Counted from the first letter of the stretch, positions 1 through 6,939 are shown. The stretch: 14,312 bases of DNA from Gemmatimonadota bacterium (GCA_003142495.1 PLMM01000344.1:8822-23133), one strand, 5' to 3'. The notes: generated by a model not told the origin, from the letters alone. A program made the numbers and translations.

Positions 1-134
1 TCCTTGTTGTTCGTGAGCGCGTTCAGGAACGCCTGGCCCGCGTGTCCCGCCTTCGAGCCGATGACCAAATCGATGTGTGCGACTTCATTGCCGTCGCCGA
101 CAAGCGATTCGCCCAGGAAAAAATCAGCTGCCAT
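1..134 (-). CDS. fae: Formaldehyde-activating enzyme, N-terminal part (runs off the window)
   Basis: The first 44 residues of a gene read leftwards off the window edge. The segment [16 protein letters not shown] (residues 11-26) is the family signature of 5,6,7,8-tetrahydromethanopterin hydro-lyase (Fae), and the next stretch, ending in ALTNNK, also fits. His20 in the NEVAHID motif corresponds to the conserved catalytic histidine of the family. Fae condenses formaldehyde with tetrahydromethanopterin in the cytoplasm, giving methylene-H4MPT for oxidation to formate and CO2. The ATG at 134 is well supported: GGAGGT lies at 147-142, 7 bases upstream, the best ribosome binding site in the window. 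The gene is divergent from the M16 peptidase operon. No other H4MPT-pathway gene is visible, so I cannot say whether it serves methylotrophy or formaldehyde detoxification. Family assignment is secure for the visible part; the C-terminal three quarters are not seen. Confidence 0.93.
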   Translation of the reverse strand, partial: MAADFFLGESLVGDGNEVAHIDLVIGSKAGHAGQAFLNALTNNK

Positions 135-367
135 GATCACTACCTCCGTACCGGTGAGAAAGGATTGCTACGCACGCGTTCGCGTGAAGACTCGTTGGTT
201 GCATCGGGAGTCGCAAAGACCGTACGGCCGCGTGCGCCAGCATCGTGTGGCTGCGTCCGGGCGGGCCGTGAACATGCGCCGACCGGGGTCAATGTGTCAA
301 GGCGAGCCACATCAAGATCGCGTCACGACGGGTTCCAAGCGTTCGCCGGCCAGTGCAAGTTTGTCCC
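135..367. promoter_or_regulatory. Divergent intergenic region between fae and the M16 operon
   Basis: A 233-base gap between two diverging genes, so it must hold both promoters. I could not find a convincing -35/-10 pair for either side. A perfect inverted repeat CACGCG-TT-CGCGTG lies at 173-186, about 40 bases upstream of the fae start, and could be an operator or a GC-rich coincidence. No open frame here looks protein-coding. Confidence 0.4.
142..147 (-). promoter_or_regulatory. Strong ribosome binding site of fae
   Basis: GGAGGT on the minus strand, 7 bases before the ATG at 134. It fixes the fae start. Most other starts in this window lack such a consensus site. Confidence 0.85.
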
Positions 368-1690
368 ATGCAAGTACCCATCGTGACGTTTCGGCTGGCG
401 AATGGCCTCTCGGTGACACTCTCCGAGGACCACACCGCGCCGATCGTGGCCGTCAACCTCTGGTACCACGTCGGATCGGCCAACGAGCGTCCCGGACGCA
501 CCGGATTCGCCCACCTGTTCGAGCATATGCTCTTCCAGGGCTCGGCGCACGTCGGCGCAAATGAGCACTTCGAGATCGTGCAGCGCGCCGGCGGTACCCT
601 CAACGGCTCAACCTGGCTCGACCGTACGAACTACTTCGAGACGGTGCCCTCGAATCAGCTGGCCACCGCGCTCTGGCTCGAGGCGGATCGCATGGGGCAG
701 CTCCTCCCCGCGATGACCCAGCAGAAGCTCGACACGCAGCGCGACGTCGTGAAAAACGAGCGCCGTTGGAGCGTCGACAATCAGCCGTATGGCACCTGGT
801 GGGAGCGGCTGCCGGCGCTCGCCTTCCCGAGCGACCATCCATTCCATCACTCGCTCATCGGCTCGATGGAAGATCTCACCGAGGCGAGCCTCGAAGACAT
901 CGCGCAGTTCTTCGCTACGTACTACACGCCCGATAACGCCGTGCTCTCGATCGCCGGCGACTTCGATCCGGCCGAGGCGCGCGCGCTCGTCGAGCAGTTC
1001 TTCGGGCTCATTCCGCGTGGCGCCGGGAAGCCCCCGCTGCCGCCCATGGATCTTCCCGAGCACTTCGGCTCGTGGGAGCGACTCGTCGTCCCCGACGCCG
1101 TCATGCTGCCGCGCCTCTTCCTTGGCTTCCGCGCGCCCGTGTTCGGCAGCGACGCGCACTTCGTCGCCACCGTGCTCGCCGCGATTCTCGGCACCGGCAA
1201 AGGGAGCCGCTTTCAGCGCGCGCTCGTGCGCGACCGCGAAGTCGCATCCGAAGCATCCGCGTTCACCTTCGATCTCGCGAAGGGCGCAGATCTGATGATC
1301 GCCGACGTCACCGCGCGCCCGGGGATCAGCGCCGACGTGCTCGAGGTCGAGGTCGTGCGCGAAGTCGATCGTATGCGAGCTGACGGTGTTACGGAAAACG
1401 AGGTCCAGCGCGCCGTCGCGCTCCTCGAGACCGCGCTCGTCAGCTCCCTGCAATCCGCAGGCGATCGCGCCGACAAGCTCTCGATGTTCGCGACGTACTT
1501 CAACGATCCATCGCTCGTGAACGAACAGACGGAGCGCTACCAGCGCGTCACCGCCGAGCAGGTGACCACGCTCGCGCGCGAGCTCCTCGGCGAAGACAAT
1601 CGCGTGAGCCTCGTTTACGTCCCCGCCAACTCACTCGCGGAACATCCCGCGAACGCCGAAGTCGGCGAGCCAGTCGGAGCGTCGCGTTGA
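368..1690 (+). CDS. M16 family zinc metallopeptidase, catalytic subunit
   Basis: A 440-residue protein of the insulinase/mitochondrial-processing-peptidase family (M16). The inverted zinc motif HLFEH is intact at residues 49-53 and the third ligand is Glu131 in the VVKNERR segment, at the usual distance of about 76 residues. The two-lobed M16B layout and the length are typical of a single half of the clam-shell. The region aligned with the Arg/Tyr substrate-binding pair of the partner ends in AFTFD, without the tyrosine, as expected for a catalytic subunit. No signal peptide is seen, so it is probably cytoplasmic. I chose ATG 368 over GTG 353; neither has a good ribosome binding site, so the start is uncertain by 5 residues. 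It is followed with overlap by its likely partner. Expected role: ATP-independent degradation or processing of peptides; the substrate is unknown. Confidence 0.93.
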   Translation: MQVPIVTFRLANGLSVTLSEDHTAPIVAVNLWYHVGSANERPGRTGFAHLFEHMLFQGSAHVGANEHFEIVQRAGGTLNGSTWLDRTNYFETVPSNQLATALWLEADRMGQLLPAMTQQKLDTQRDVVKNERRWSVDNQPYGTWWERLPALAFPSDHPFHHSLIGSMEDLTEASLEDIAQFFATYYTPDNAVLSIAGDFDPAEARALVEQFFGLIPRGAGKPPLPPMDLPEHFGSWERLVVPDAVMLPRLFLGFRAPVFGSDAHFVATVLAAILGTGKGSRFQRALVRDREVASEASAFTFDLAKGADLMIADVTARPGISADVLEVEVVREVDRMRADGVTENEVQRAVALLETALVSSLQSAGDRADKLSMFATYFNDPSLVNEQTERYQRVTAEQVTTLARELLGEDNRVSLVYVPANSLAEHPANAEVGEPVGASR

Positions 1691-3066
1691 CAGCTGCCGC
1701 AACGGGCACGATGCGTCCACAGGCCGGACCACCGCGCGACTACCGGTTCCCGTTCTTCGAGCGCATCACGCTCGACAACGGCCTCGGCGTCATCGTCGCC
1801 CCCGTGCACAAGCTCCCGATCGTCTCCGCCGCGCTCGTAGTCGACGCAGGCGCGGCGGCGGAATCGCCGGGCGCCGAGGGTGTCGCGCAGCTCACCGCGC
1901 GCATGCTGCTCGAAGGCACGCGCAAGCGGAGCGGCGACGACGTCAGCGAGCAGTTCGAGCGCTGGGGCGCCGCAGTGGGCGCAACCGCGGACTGGGACGC
2001 CGCCATGCTCTCCATGACGGTGCTCGTGCCGCATCTCGAAGAAGCGATGGCACTCTTCGCCGAAGTGCTGCTCGAGCCTGCATTCCCCGAGCGCGAGCTG
2101 TCGCGCATCAAGTCCGAGCGGCTCGCCGAGCTGCTGCAGCTGCGCACGGAGCCCCGCGGGCTCGCCGACGAGATGTTCACGCGCTTCGTCTACGACGCGT
2201 CGTCGCGCTACGCACGCCCCGAAGCGGGAGATGTCGCCTCCGTGACGTCGGTTGATCGCGCGTCGGTCGAGCGCTTCTACCAGGCACGTTACCGCCCGAA
2301 GGGAGCGACGCTCATCCTCGTCGGTGACATCAACGTCGCCGCCGGCGTCGCCCTCGCACAGCAGCTGCTCGGCGGCTGGTCCGGCGCAGCCGCGCCCGCG
2401 ACGGTAGTGAGCGACAGGCCCGCGCGCACGACGCACGCCGTCCACATCGTGCGCAAGGATGACGCGCCGCAGTCGGAGATTCGCGTCGGCCACGTCGGGC
2501 TCCCGCGCCGTCACCCGGACTATTTTCCGGCGCTCATCGTGAACGCGCTGCTCGGCGGGCTGTTCTCCTCGCGCATCAATCTGAATCTGCGCGAGGTGCA
2601 CGCGTACACGTACGGCGCCCACTCGTCGTTCGACTGGCGCAAGGCGGCGGGGCCGTTCGTCGTGTCCACGGCGGTGAAGAGCGACGTGACAGCGGATGCC
2701 GCGAAGGAGATTCTGCTCGAGATCTCCCGCATTCGAGCAGATGCGGTGAGCGAGGATGAGCTCACGCTCGCCACGAGCTATCTCGACGGCGTCTTCCCGA
2801 TTCGCTACGAGACGACGGACTCGATCGCGCGCGGGCTCGCCGCGCTCACGATCTACGAGCTGCCGAACGACTACTTCGACAGCTACCGCGCGAACATTCG
2901 GCGCGTGACCGCGATGGACGTGCTGCACGCCGCCGACAAGTACCTCCACCCCGACCAGCTGCAGCTCGTCGTGGTGGGCGATCCCACGGTGATCTCGGCG
3001 CCGCTGGCCGCGCTCGACGCGGGGCCTGTGAGCGTCTACGACGCCGACGGCCGGCCGGAGCGGTGA
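1687..3066 (+). CDS. M16 family protein, non-catalytic partner subunit
   Basis: A 459-residue M16 homologue in which the zinc motif is lost: the position of HxxEH reads QLTAR (residues 68-72), so it cannot bind zinc there. It keeps the Arg/Tyr pair used by M16 partner subunits to hold substrate (Arg302 and Tyr309, in LREVHAYTY). This complements the preceding gene, which has zinc ligands but no such tyrosine, the same division of labour as in alpha/beta mitochondrial processing peptidase and known bacterial M16B heterodimers. The TTG start at 1687 overlaps the upstream stop (TTGA) and has GGAG at 1676-1679, 7 bases upstream, which I prefer to ATG 1711, which has no such site. The overlap suggests translational coupling and 1:1 synthesis. 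No signal peptide is seen. Heterodimer formation is inference. Confidence 0.92.
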   Translation: MTAAATGTMRPQAGPPRDYRFPFFERITLDNGLGVIVAPVHKLPIVSAALVVDAGAAAESPGAEGVAQLTARMLLEGTRKRSGDDVSEQFERWGAAVGATADWDAAMLSMTVLVPHLEEAMALFAEVLLEPAFPERELSRIKSERLAELLQLRTEPRGLADEMFTRFVYDASSRYARPEAGDVASVTSVDRASVERFYQARYRPKGATLILVGDINVAAGVALAQQLLGGWSGAAAPATVVSDRPARTTHAVHIVRKDDAPQSEIRVGHVGLPRRHPDYFPALIVNALLGGLFSSRINLNLREVHAYTYGAHSSFDWRKAAGPFVVSTAVKSDVTADAAKEILLEISRIRADAVSEDELTLATSYLDGVFPIRYETTDSIARGLAALTIYELPNDYFDSYRANIRRVTAMDVLHAADKYLHPDQLQLVVVGDPTVISAPLAALDAGPVSVYDADGRPER

Positions 3067-3623
3067 CGACGCCCGAGGCTCCGGGAAAGGTCGGCAGCCG
3101 TCGCGAGTACACGGGGCGCGTAATCAACCTGGACATCGACCAGGTGCGCTTTCCGAACGGGAAAGTGGGTGACCTCGAGATCATCCGTCATTCGGGCGCC
3201 AGCGCCATCATCCCCTTCCTCGGCGATCCCTCCGGCGACGACCCGCAGATTTTGCTCATTCGCCAGTACCGCTACGCCGCGGATGGCTTCATCTACGAGA
3301 TCCCGGCCGGCCGGCTGGAGCCGGGGGAGCCGCCGGTGGAGTGTGCGGTTCGCGAGCTGCGCGAGGAGACCGGGTGCACGGCGGAAAAGATGGAGCACCT
3401 GTACACGATGTACACGACGCCCGGCTTCACCGACGAGAAGATCCATCTCTTCGTGGCGACGGGGCTGGTGCGCGGGGAGAGCGCACTCGAGGCCGATGAG
3501 TTCGTCGAGGTGGTGCCGATGCAGATGTCTGCCGCGCTCAAGATGATCAAGGACGGAACGATCACCGACGCGAAGACGGCGCTGAGTATTCTCTACGTCG
3601 CGGGATTTTTTCTCGGTCGCTGA
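3063..3623 (+). CDS. Nudix hydrolase, ADP-ribose pyrophosphatase type
   Basis: A 186-residue protein with a complete Nudix box (G-x5-E-x7-REUxEExGU) from Gly83 to Cys105: Gly83, Glu89, Arg97-Glu98, Glu101-Glu102, Gly104. The preceding FIYEIPAGRLEPGE segment and the RQYRY strand before it are typical of ADP-ribose pyrophosphatases (NudF/YqkG group), which split ADP-ribose to AMP and ribose 5-phosphate with Mg2+ bound by the Nudix glutamates. The GTG start overlaps the stop of the M16 partner gene (GTGA), so the gene is probably the third member of that operon; GGAG at 3057-3060 is too close to act normally and coupling is more likely. Substrate is inferred from the subfamily; other nucleoside diphosphate sugars are possible. 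A functional link to the peptidase pair is not obvious. Confidence 0.92.
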   Translation: MTTPEAPGKVGSRREYTGRVINLDIDQVRFPNGKVGDLEIIRHSGASAIIPFLGDPSGDDPQILLIRQYRYAADGFIYEIPAGRLEPGEPPVECAVRELREETGCTAEKMEHLYTMYTTPGFTDEKIHLFVATGLVRGESALEADEFVEVVPMQMSAALKMIKDGTITDAKTALSILYVAGFFLGR

Positions 3624-3900
3624 GCTCGCTAGCTTGCATTCGCACGCGGCACAAAGTGTCCACAGAATCCGTAAGCAAGTCGTCCCCGAAAGTAGACAGC
3701 GCGCTCGGGCGATGGTAGGTTTACATACCCCAGCATGAGCGCAAATTATTGCCTGCTCATGACTTAACGTGATTGTGGCAGACACGGAACATCGGGGCAC
3801 GGCCCCTGCCTTCCATTGCCCCCGTCGGAAGCATCAGATGTCGCAGCGAAATGCTTCCAAATCAGCAGGCGAATTCATTTGTACTCGGGGGAAACCCAAG
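3624..3900. promoter_or_regulatory. Leader region of the ECF sigma factor gene
   Basis: A 277-base gap with lower GC than its surroundings around 3715-3775, so it probably contains the sigma factor promoter. It holds an imperfect palindrome at 3734-3761 (separate entry), a GGAAC at 3786-3790 resembling an ECF -35 core but without a clear -10 partner, and a short GC hairpin (GGGGC-acg-GCCCC, 3794-3806) with no T-run after it. I found no confident sigma70 promoter and no terminator for the Nudix gene. The sigma factor frame stays open back to GTG 3769, but that extension lacks family features. Confidence 0.4.
3734..3761. repeat. 28-bp imperfect palindrome upstream of the sigma factor gene
   Basis: Outer arms CATGAGC (3734-3740) and GCTCATG (3755-3761) are perfect complements. 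Inner arms GCAA (3741-3744) and TTGC (3749-3752) continue the stem, with a 2-base bulge (CT, 3753-3754) and an ATTA loop. It could be a dimeric repressor site or an RNA hairpin in the leader. There is no T-run after it, so it does not look like an intrinsic terminator. Which protein binds is unknown. Confidence 0.5.
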
Positions 3901-4536
3901 ATGGCCAACGTGGCGATGGAAGCGAGGGCGGTTGTGCCAGGGTCGGTTCGCGCCCAGCTGCAGACGCTCGAAGATGCCGAGCTCGTTGCCTCCTTTCTGG
4001 CCGGCGAGGAGCGCGCGTTCCAGGAGATCGTGGAGCGCTATCAGACGCGCCTTCTCAACTTCATCTATCGCACGATCGGTGACCGCGAGCGCGGCGAGGA
4101 TCTCGTTCAAGAGGTCTTCATCCGGGTGTACCGGCACATGGCCCGCTTCGATCGCTCCAAGAAGTTCAGCACGTGGATCTACACGATCGCGTCGAATCTC
4201 GCGAAGAACGAGCTTCGCAACCGGTCGCGCAATCCGCTGGTCTTCTTCCAGACGATCCGCAAGAACTGGCAGGACGACGATCGTCCGCTGCAGTTCGAGG
4301 ACGCGAACTCGCGCCCCGACGATCTCTATCGCCGCCGCCATCTGCGCTCGCTCGTCGAGGCGTCCGTCGCCCGGCTCCCCGAGCATCATCGCCAGGTGTT
4401 CATCCTGCGCGAGCTCGAAGGGAAGTCGTACGAGGAGATCGCCGAGATCACGAACTGCAACCTGGGCACCGTGAAATCGCGGCTCAATCGCGCGCGGAAC
4501 GCCTTCGCGCAGATCATCGAGCCGGGGCTGCGCTAG
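3901..4536 (+). CDS. RNA polymerase ECF sigma factor (sigma-70 family, RpoE-like)
   Basis: A 211-residue group 4 sigma factor with only regions 2 and 4. Region 2 (about residues 30-100) includes AFQEIVERYQ, the GEDLVQEVFIRVY core-binding segment and the KFSTWIYTIASNLAKNELR -10 recognition segment. Region 4 (about 148-203) has RLPEHHRQVFILRELEGKS, then the helix-turn-helix YEEIAEI...LGTVKSRLNRAR that contacts the -35 element. ATG 3901 is chosen because a purine-rich GGGGGAAA lies 8-15 bases upstream and the protein then has normal ECF length; earlier in-frame starts (for example 3838) would add an unusual N-terminal tail. The next gene encodes a zinc-finger anti-sigma factor, so activity is probably held off until an envelope or redox signal frees it. 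Target promoters are not known from the window. Confidence 0.94.
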   Translation: MANVAMEARAVVPGSVRAQLQTLEDAELVASFLAGEERAFQEIVERYQTRLLNFIYRTIGDRERGEDLVQEVFIRVYRHMARFDRSKKFSTWIYTIASNLAKNELRNRSRNPLVFFQTIRKNWQDDDRPLQFEDANSRPDDLYRRRHLRSLVEASVARLPEHHRQVFILRELEGKSYEEIAEITNCNLGTVKSRLNRARNAFAQIIEPGLR

Positions 4537-4537
4537 G

Positions 4538-4561
4538 CGCTCCGGCTCGCTGGCGGGAGCG
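4538..4561 (+). other. Hairpin between sigma and anti-sigma genes
   Basis: CGCTCC (4538-4543) pairs with GGAGCG (4556-4561) around a 12-base loop, starting two bases after the sigma stop codon. No T-run follows, so it is not a standard terminator. It could stabilise or attenuate the transcript between the two genes. Weak evidence. Confidence 0.3.
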
Positions 4562-4581
4562 TGATCCTGCACACATCATTC

Positions 4582-4610
4582 GGAACCCGACCGACTCCGG
4601 CGGGTACAGT
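4582..4610 (+). promoter_or_regulatory. Possible internal promoter for the anti-sigma gene
   Basis: GGAACC (4582-4587), like an ECF -35 core, lies 17 bases before TACAGT (4605-4610), which matches four of six -10 positions; the anti-sigma ATG is 30 bases further on. Such a site would let the sigma factor drive its own inhibitor. The match is short and could be chance. Confidence 0.3.
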
Positions 4611-4640
4611 GTTCAGACCCACCGAAGTGATGTAGCCAGA

Positions 4641-5159
4641 ATGGATTGCCTCGAATTTCGTAATCAGTATCTCGCCTTCGTCGATCAGACGCTTCCGCCT
4701 GCGGCGCAATCCGCGGCGGATTTGCATCTGATCACCTGTAGTGCGTGCGCGCGCCACGATATGGCGATGCGGCGCGGGCTCGTGGTACTGCGAAATCTCC
4801 CGTCAGTCCAGCCGTCGGCAGACTTCTACCTGAAGCTGACGACGACGCTGCATCGAATGGAGCGCGCCGAGCAGCACGCGTCGCGCTATCGAGGGCCGGG
4901 ATTGGCATCGTTCGCGGCCGCAGCCGCCGGCGTCGTCGGCATCGGCTTTCTGGCCGCGGTGGCGTTCAACTGGACCGCGCAGTCGCGCAATCTCGCGCTC
5001 GCTCCGGTGGTCGCCCGCACTCCCGCCGTCGCTCCGTACCCGTCCACCAATTCCAGCTTCGTCGCGAGCGCGAGCGCCGGTCTTCCGATCTGGCCAGCCG
5101 CGATGATGGTCGACCAGGCTCCCGTTCGCTTCGCCAGCGAGGAGCTGCTCGGCCGCTAG
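4641..5159 (+). CDS. Zinc-finger transmembrane anti-sigma factor
   Basis: A 172-residue protein. The N-terminal 40 residues carry the ZAS (zf-HC2) zinc site: Cys3, then His29-x3-Cys33-x2-Cys36. This domain normally clamps the partner sigma factor in the cytoplasm. A hydrophobic segment at about 88-109, rich in Ala, Gly and Val, should span the inner membrane, leaving a Pro/Ser/Ala-rich tail of about 60 residues outside. The tail has no recognisable sensor domain. ATG 4641 begins MDCLEF, typical of the family, although no good ribosome binding site precedes it. It follows the ECF sigma gene by 104 bases on the same strand, the usual arrangement of a cognate pair. The stop lies one base from the stop of the convergent lipoprotein gene. 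A redox or zinc response is possible but not shown. Confidence 0.88.
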   Translation: MDCLEFRNQYLAFVDQTLPPAAQSAADLHLITCSACARHDMAMRRGLVVLRNLPSVQPSADFYLKLTTTLHRMERAEQHASRYRGPGLASFAAAAAGVVGIGFLAAVAFNWTAQSRNLALAPVVARTPAVAPYPSTNSSFVASASAGLPIWPAAMMVDQAPVRFASEELLGR

Positions 5160-5160
5160 C

Positions 5161-5745
5161 TCAGTGGGGCAGCCCCGGCATCGTCTTCGTGGGCCCCCGC
5201 ATCGCCTGCATGATCTGCGGCAGATGCCCCGATACGTAATCGATGTTCGACATGATCACCGGCGGCACCTTCAAGGTGCTCAGCTTCCCCGTTTGCTTGA
5301 GCTGATAGCCGTGGATCGCCTGCTGCAGTGCGATCGTCGCGAGCATGTAGGTGTGCCCGTCGATGTGCGCCTTCTTGAGCGCACCCCCGAGCAGCGGCTC
5401 CGCCTCGATGCGCGATCCCATCTCTCCGATTCCGCTCGGCACACCCTGCGACCGCAGGTGCTTCACGATCTCCGGATTCGCCATCGTGAGCGAGTCCATG
5501 CTCTGCTTCGCATGCGACCACCGATCGATGATATCCGGCGTCAGCGCGAAGTTGTCGACCTCGCGCAGCGCCGTATCGTGCGTCGCCGGAAGCGGTTGCA
5601 GCCCCAGCCCCGACCCTCCCGCCCCCTGCGGCCCCTTCGCCGGAGTTGTGCCGGGCTTGTCACTGTAGCACGCGAGCGCCGAGCCGATGCTCAGTGCCAG
5701 CGAGAAAGCGACGAGGCGGTGTGAGGCGAAGGACTTCAGCGACAT
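5161..5745 (-). CDS. Predicted lipoprotein of unknown function
   Basis: A 194-residue protein I do not recognise. It starts with a signal peptide (positive residues to Arg10, hydrophobic core to about residue 21) ending in SALA-Cys26, which fits a permissive lipobox though the -3 position is Ala rather than Leu; ordinary signal-peptidase cleavage before Cys26 is also possible. After a Gly/Pro-rich linker (about 30-50) the rest looks mostly helical, with VDNFALTPDIIDRWSHAK and ALQQAIHGYQLKQTGKL as characteristic segments, and a hydrophobic VPPVIMSNIDYV near the C-terminus. No catalytic motif or further membrane segment is evident. It has its own likely sigma70 promoter (separate entry), giving a leader of about 32 bases without a Shine-Dalgarno site. 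It converges on the anti-sigma gene with a one-base gap, so the two transcripts must overlap at their 3' ends. Coding status is supported by the signal peptide and a plausible protein composition. Confidence 0.8.
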   Translation of the reverse strand: MSLKSFASHRLVAFSLALSIGSALACYSDKPGTTPAKGPQGAGGSGLGLQPLPATHDTALREVDNFALTPDIIDRWSHAKQSMDSLTMANPEIVKHLRSQGVPSGIGEMGSRIEAEPLLGGALKKAHIDGHTYMLATIALQQAIHGYQLKQTGKLSTLKVPPVIMSNIDYVSGHLPQIMQAMRGPTKTMPGLPH

Positions 5746-5784
5746 GGGAAATGGGGATCGGAGGTTGGTCGAGCGGGCGAGGCG

Positions 5785-5813
5785 AGAATAGCATGCGCTA
5801 CTATCGCTGGCAA
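5785..5813 (-). promoter_or_regulatory. Sigma70-type promoter of the lipoprotein gene
   Basis: On the minus strand TTGCCA (5813-5808, five of six -35 positions) is followed by a 17-base spacer and TATTCT (5790-5785, four of six -10 positions). Transcription would begin near 5778, about 32 bases before the ATG at 5745. This is the best -35/-10 pair in the window. Confidence 0.6.
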
Positions 5814-5862
5814 CCAAATATGCGCTGTGATCCGCGCCGCGCCGCGGTGCACCGCTAACCAG

Positions 5863-5868
5863 TATATT
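5863..5868 (+). promoter_or_regulatory. -10-like hexamer just before holA
   Basis: TATATT (five of six -10 positions) ends 6 bases before the holA ATG. A transcript from it would begin at or next to the start codon and be leaderless, which fits the missing ribosome binding site. No -35 match is seen 16-18 bases upstream. Confidence 0.4.
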
Positions 5869-5874
5869 CACGAG

Positions 5875-6939
5875 ATGCCTGCGCTCCTCGATCGCGCCTT
5901 CGAAAAGTCGCTCAAGCGCGGCGAGTTCGAGCGCGTCTACTACTTTCACGGGGACGACGACTTCCTGAAAGAGCAGGCCGTGCGCGCACTCATCGCCGCC
6001 GCCGTCGATCCATCCACGCGCGACTTCAATCTCGATATTCGCGCTGCCGCCGAGCTCGATGCCGAAACGCTCGGCAGCCTGCTCGGGACGCCGCCGATGA
6101 TGGCGGAGCGGCGTGCGGTGGTGGTTCGCGATGTCGCGGCGCTCAGAAAGGACGCGCGCGCGGTGCTCGATCGCTATCTCGCGTCGCCGGTGGCCGACGT
6201 CGTGCTCGCCCTCGTGGCACCCGCGAGCGAAAAGGCGAAGGTCGATAAGGCGCTCGAGAATCGCGCGGCGACGCTCGAGTTCAAGCCGCTCAGCGGCGAC
6301 CGCGTGCCGCGGTGGATCATCCACCACGTCGAGAGCGTGCTCGGTGCGACGATCACGCCGGAGGCCGCGGAGCTACTGCAGCAGGCGGCGGGCAATGAGC
6401 TCGCGGCGCTCGCCGCGGAGCTCGACAAGCTCGCGAGCTACGCGGGCGGCGGCACCATCGACGAAGATGCCGTTTCCGATGTGGTCGGCGTGCGCCGCGG
6501 CGAGACGCTCGGCGACTTTCTCGATCGCGTCGCCGCGCGCGACACGGCGGGCGCGCTCGCGCTGCTCCCGCACATTCTCGCGCAGCCGAAGACGAGCGCG
6601 GTGTCGATCGTGATGGCGCTGACGACGCAGATGCTCGCGATCGGCTGGGGGATCACGCGCGGCGGACGCGCGGACTACTTTGAGCTGCTCAAGAGCGGGA
6701 AGGCGTTTCCGATGCGTCCATGGGGCGAGGCTGCGCGCGCATGGAGCGCGGCAGAGCGCCACTGGAACGACGATTCGATCGACGGCGCGCTCGATGCTCT
6801 TCTCGCCTCCGACATCGCGCTCAAGGAGACTCGCATCTCCAGCGATGCGCAGCTCCTCTCCACGCTCGTGCTCACGCTCTGCGGCGTCACACGCTCGACC
6901 GACGCCGCGCGGCTACTCCTCTCCGCCGTTCCGGCGTGA
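5875..6939 (+). CDS. holA: DNA polymerase III delta subunit
   Basis: A 354-residue protein, normal length for the clamp-loader delta subunit, which opens the beta sliding clamp as part of the replication clamp loader. The N-terminal RVYYFHGDDDFLKEQAVRAL segment (about 20-39) matches the start of the delta AAA+-like domain, which lacks a working ATP site in this subunit. It continues with a LLGTPPMMAERRAVVVRDV segment, a central GNELAALAAELDKLASYAG segment typical of the family, a VGVRRGETLGDFLDRVAARD linker and a helical C-terminal collar region. ATG 5875 is chosen because the protein then begins shortly before the first conserved strand; an upstream in-frame start at 5827 would add an unlikely tail. 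No Shine-Dalgarno site is present. It heads a likely operon with the SPOR-domain gene 17 bases downstream and mutS. Confidence 0.9.
   Translation: MPALLDRAFEKSLKRGEFERVYYFHGDDDFLKEQAVRALIAAAVDPSTRDFNLDIRAAAELDAETLGSLLGTPPMMAERRAVVVRDVAALRKDARAVLDRYLASPVADVVLALVAPASEKAKVDKALENRAATLEFKPLSGDRVPRWIIHHVESVLGATITPEAAELLQQAAGNELAALAAELDKLASYAGGGTIDEDAVSDVVGVRRGETLGDFLDRVAARDTAGALALLPHILAQPKTSAVSIVMALTTQMLAIGWGITRGGRADYFELLKSGKAFPMRPWGEAARAWSAAERHWNDDSIDGALDALLASDIALKETRISSDAQLLSTLVLTLCGVTRSTDAARLLLSAVPA

Noticed and set aside
3794..3806. GGGGC-acg-GCCCC hairpin as a terminator for the Nudix gene
   Set aside because: It has no T-run after it and lies about 170 bases past the stop codon.
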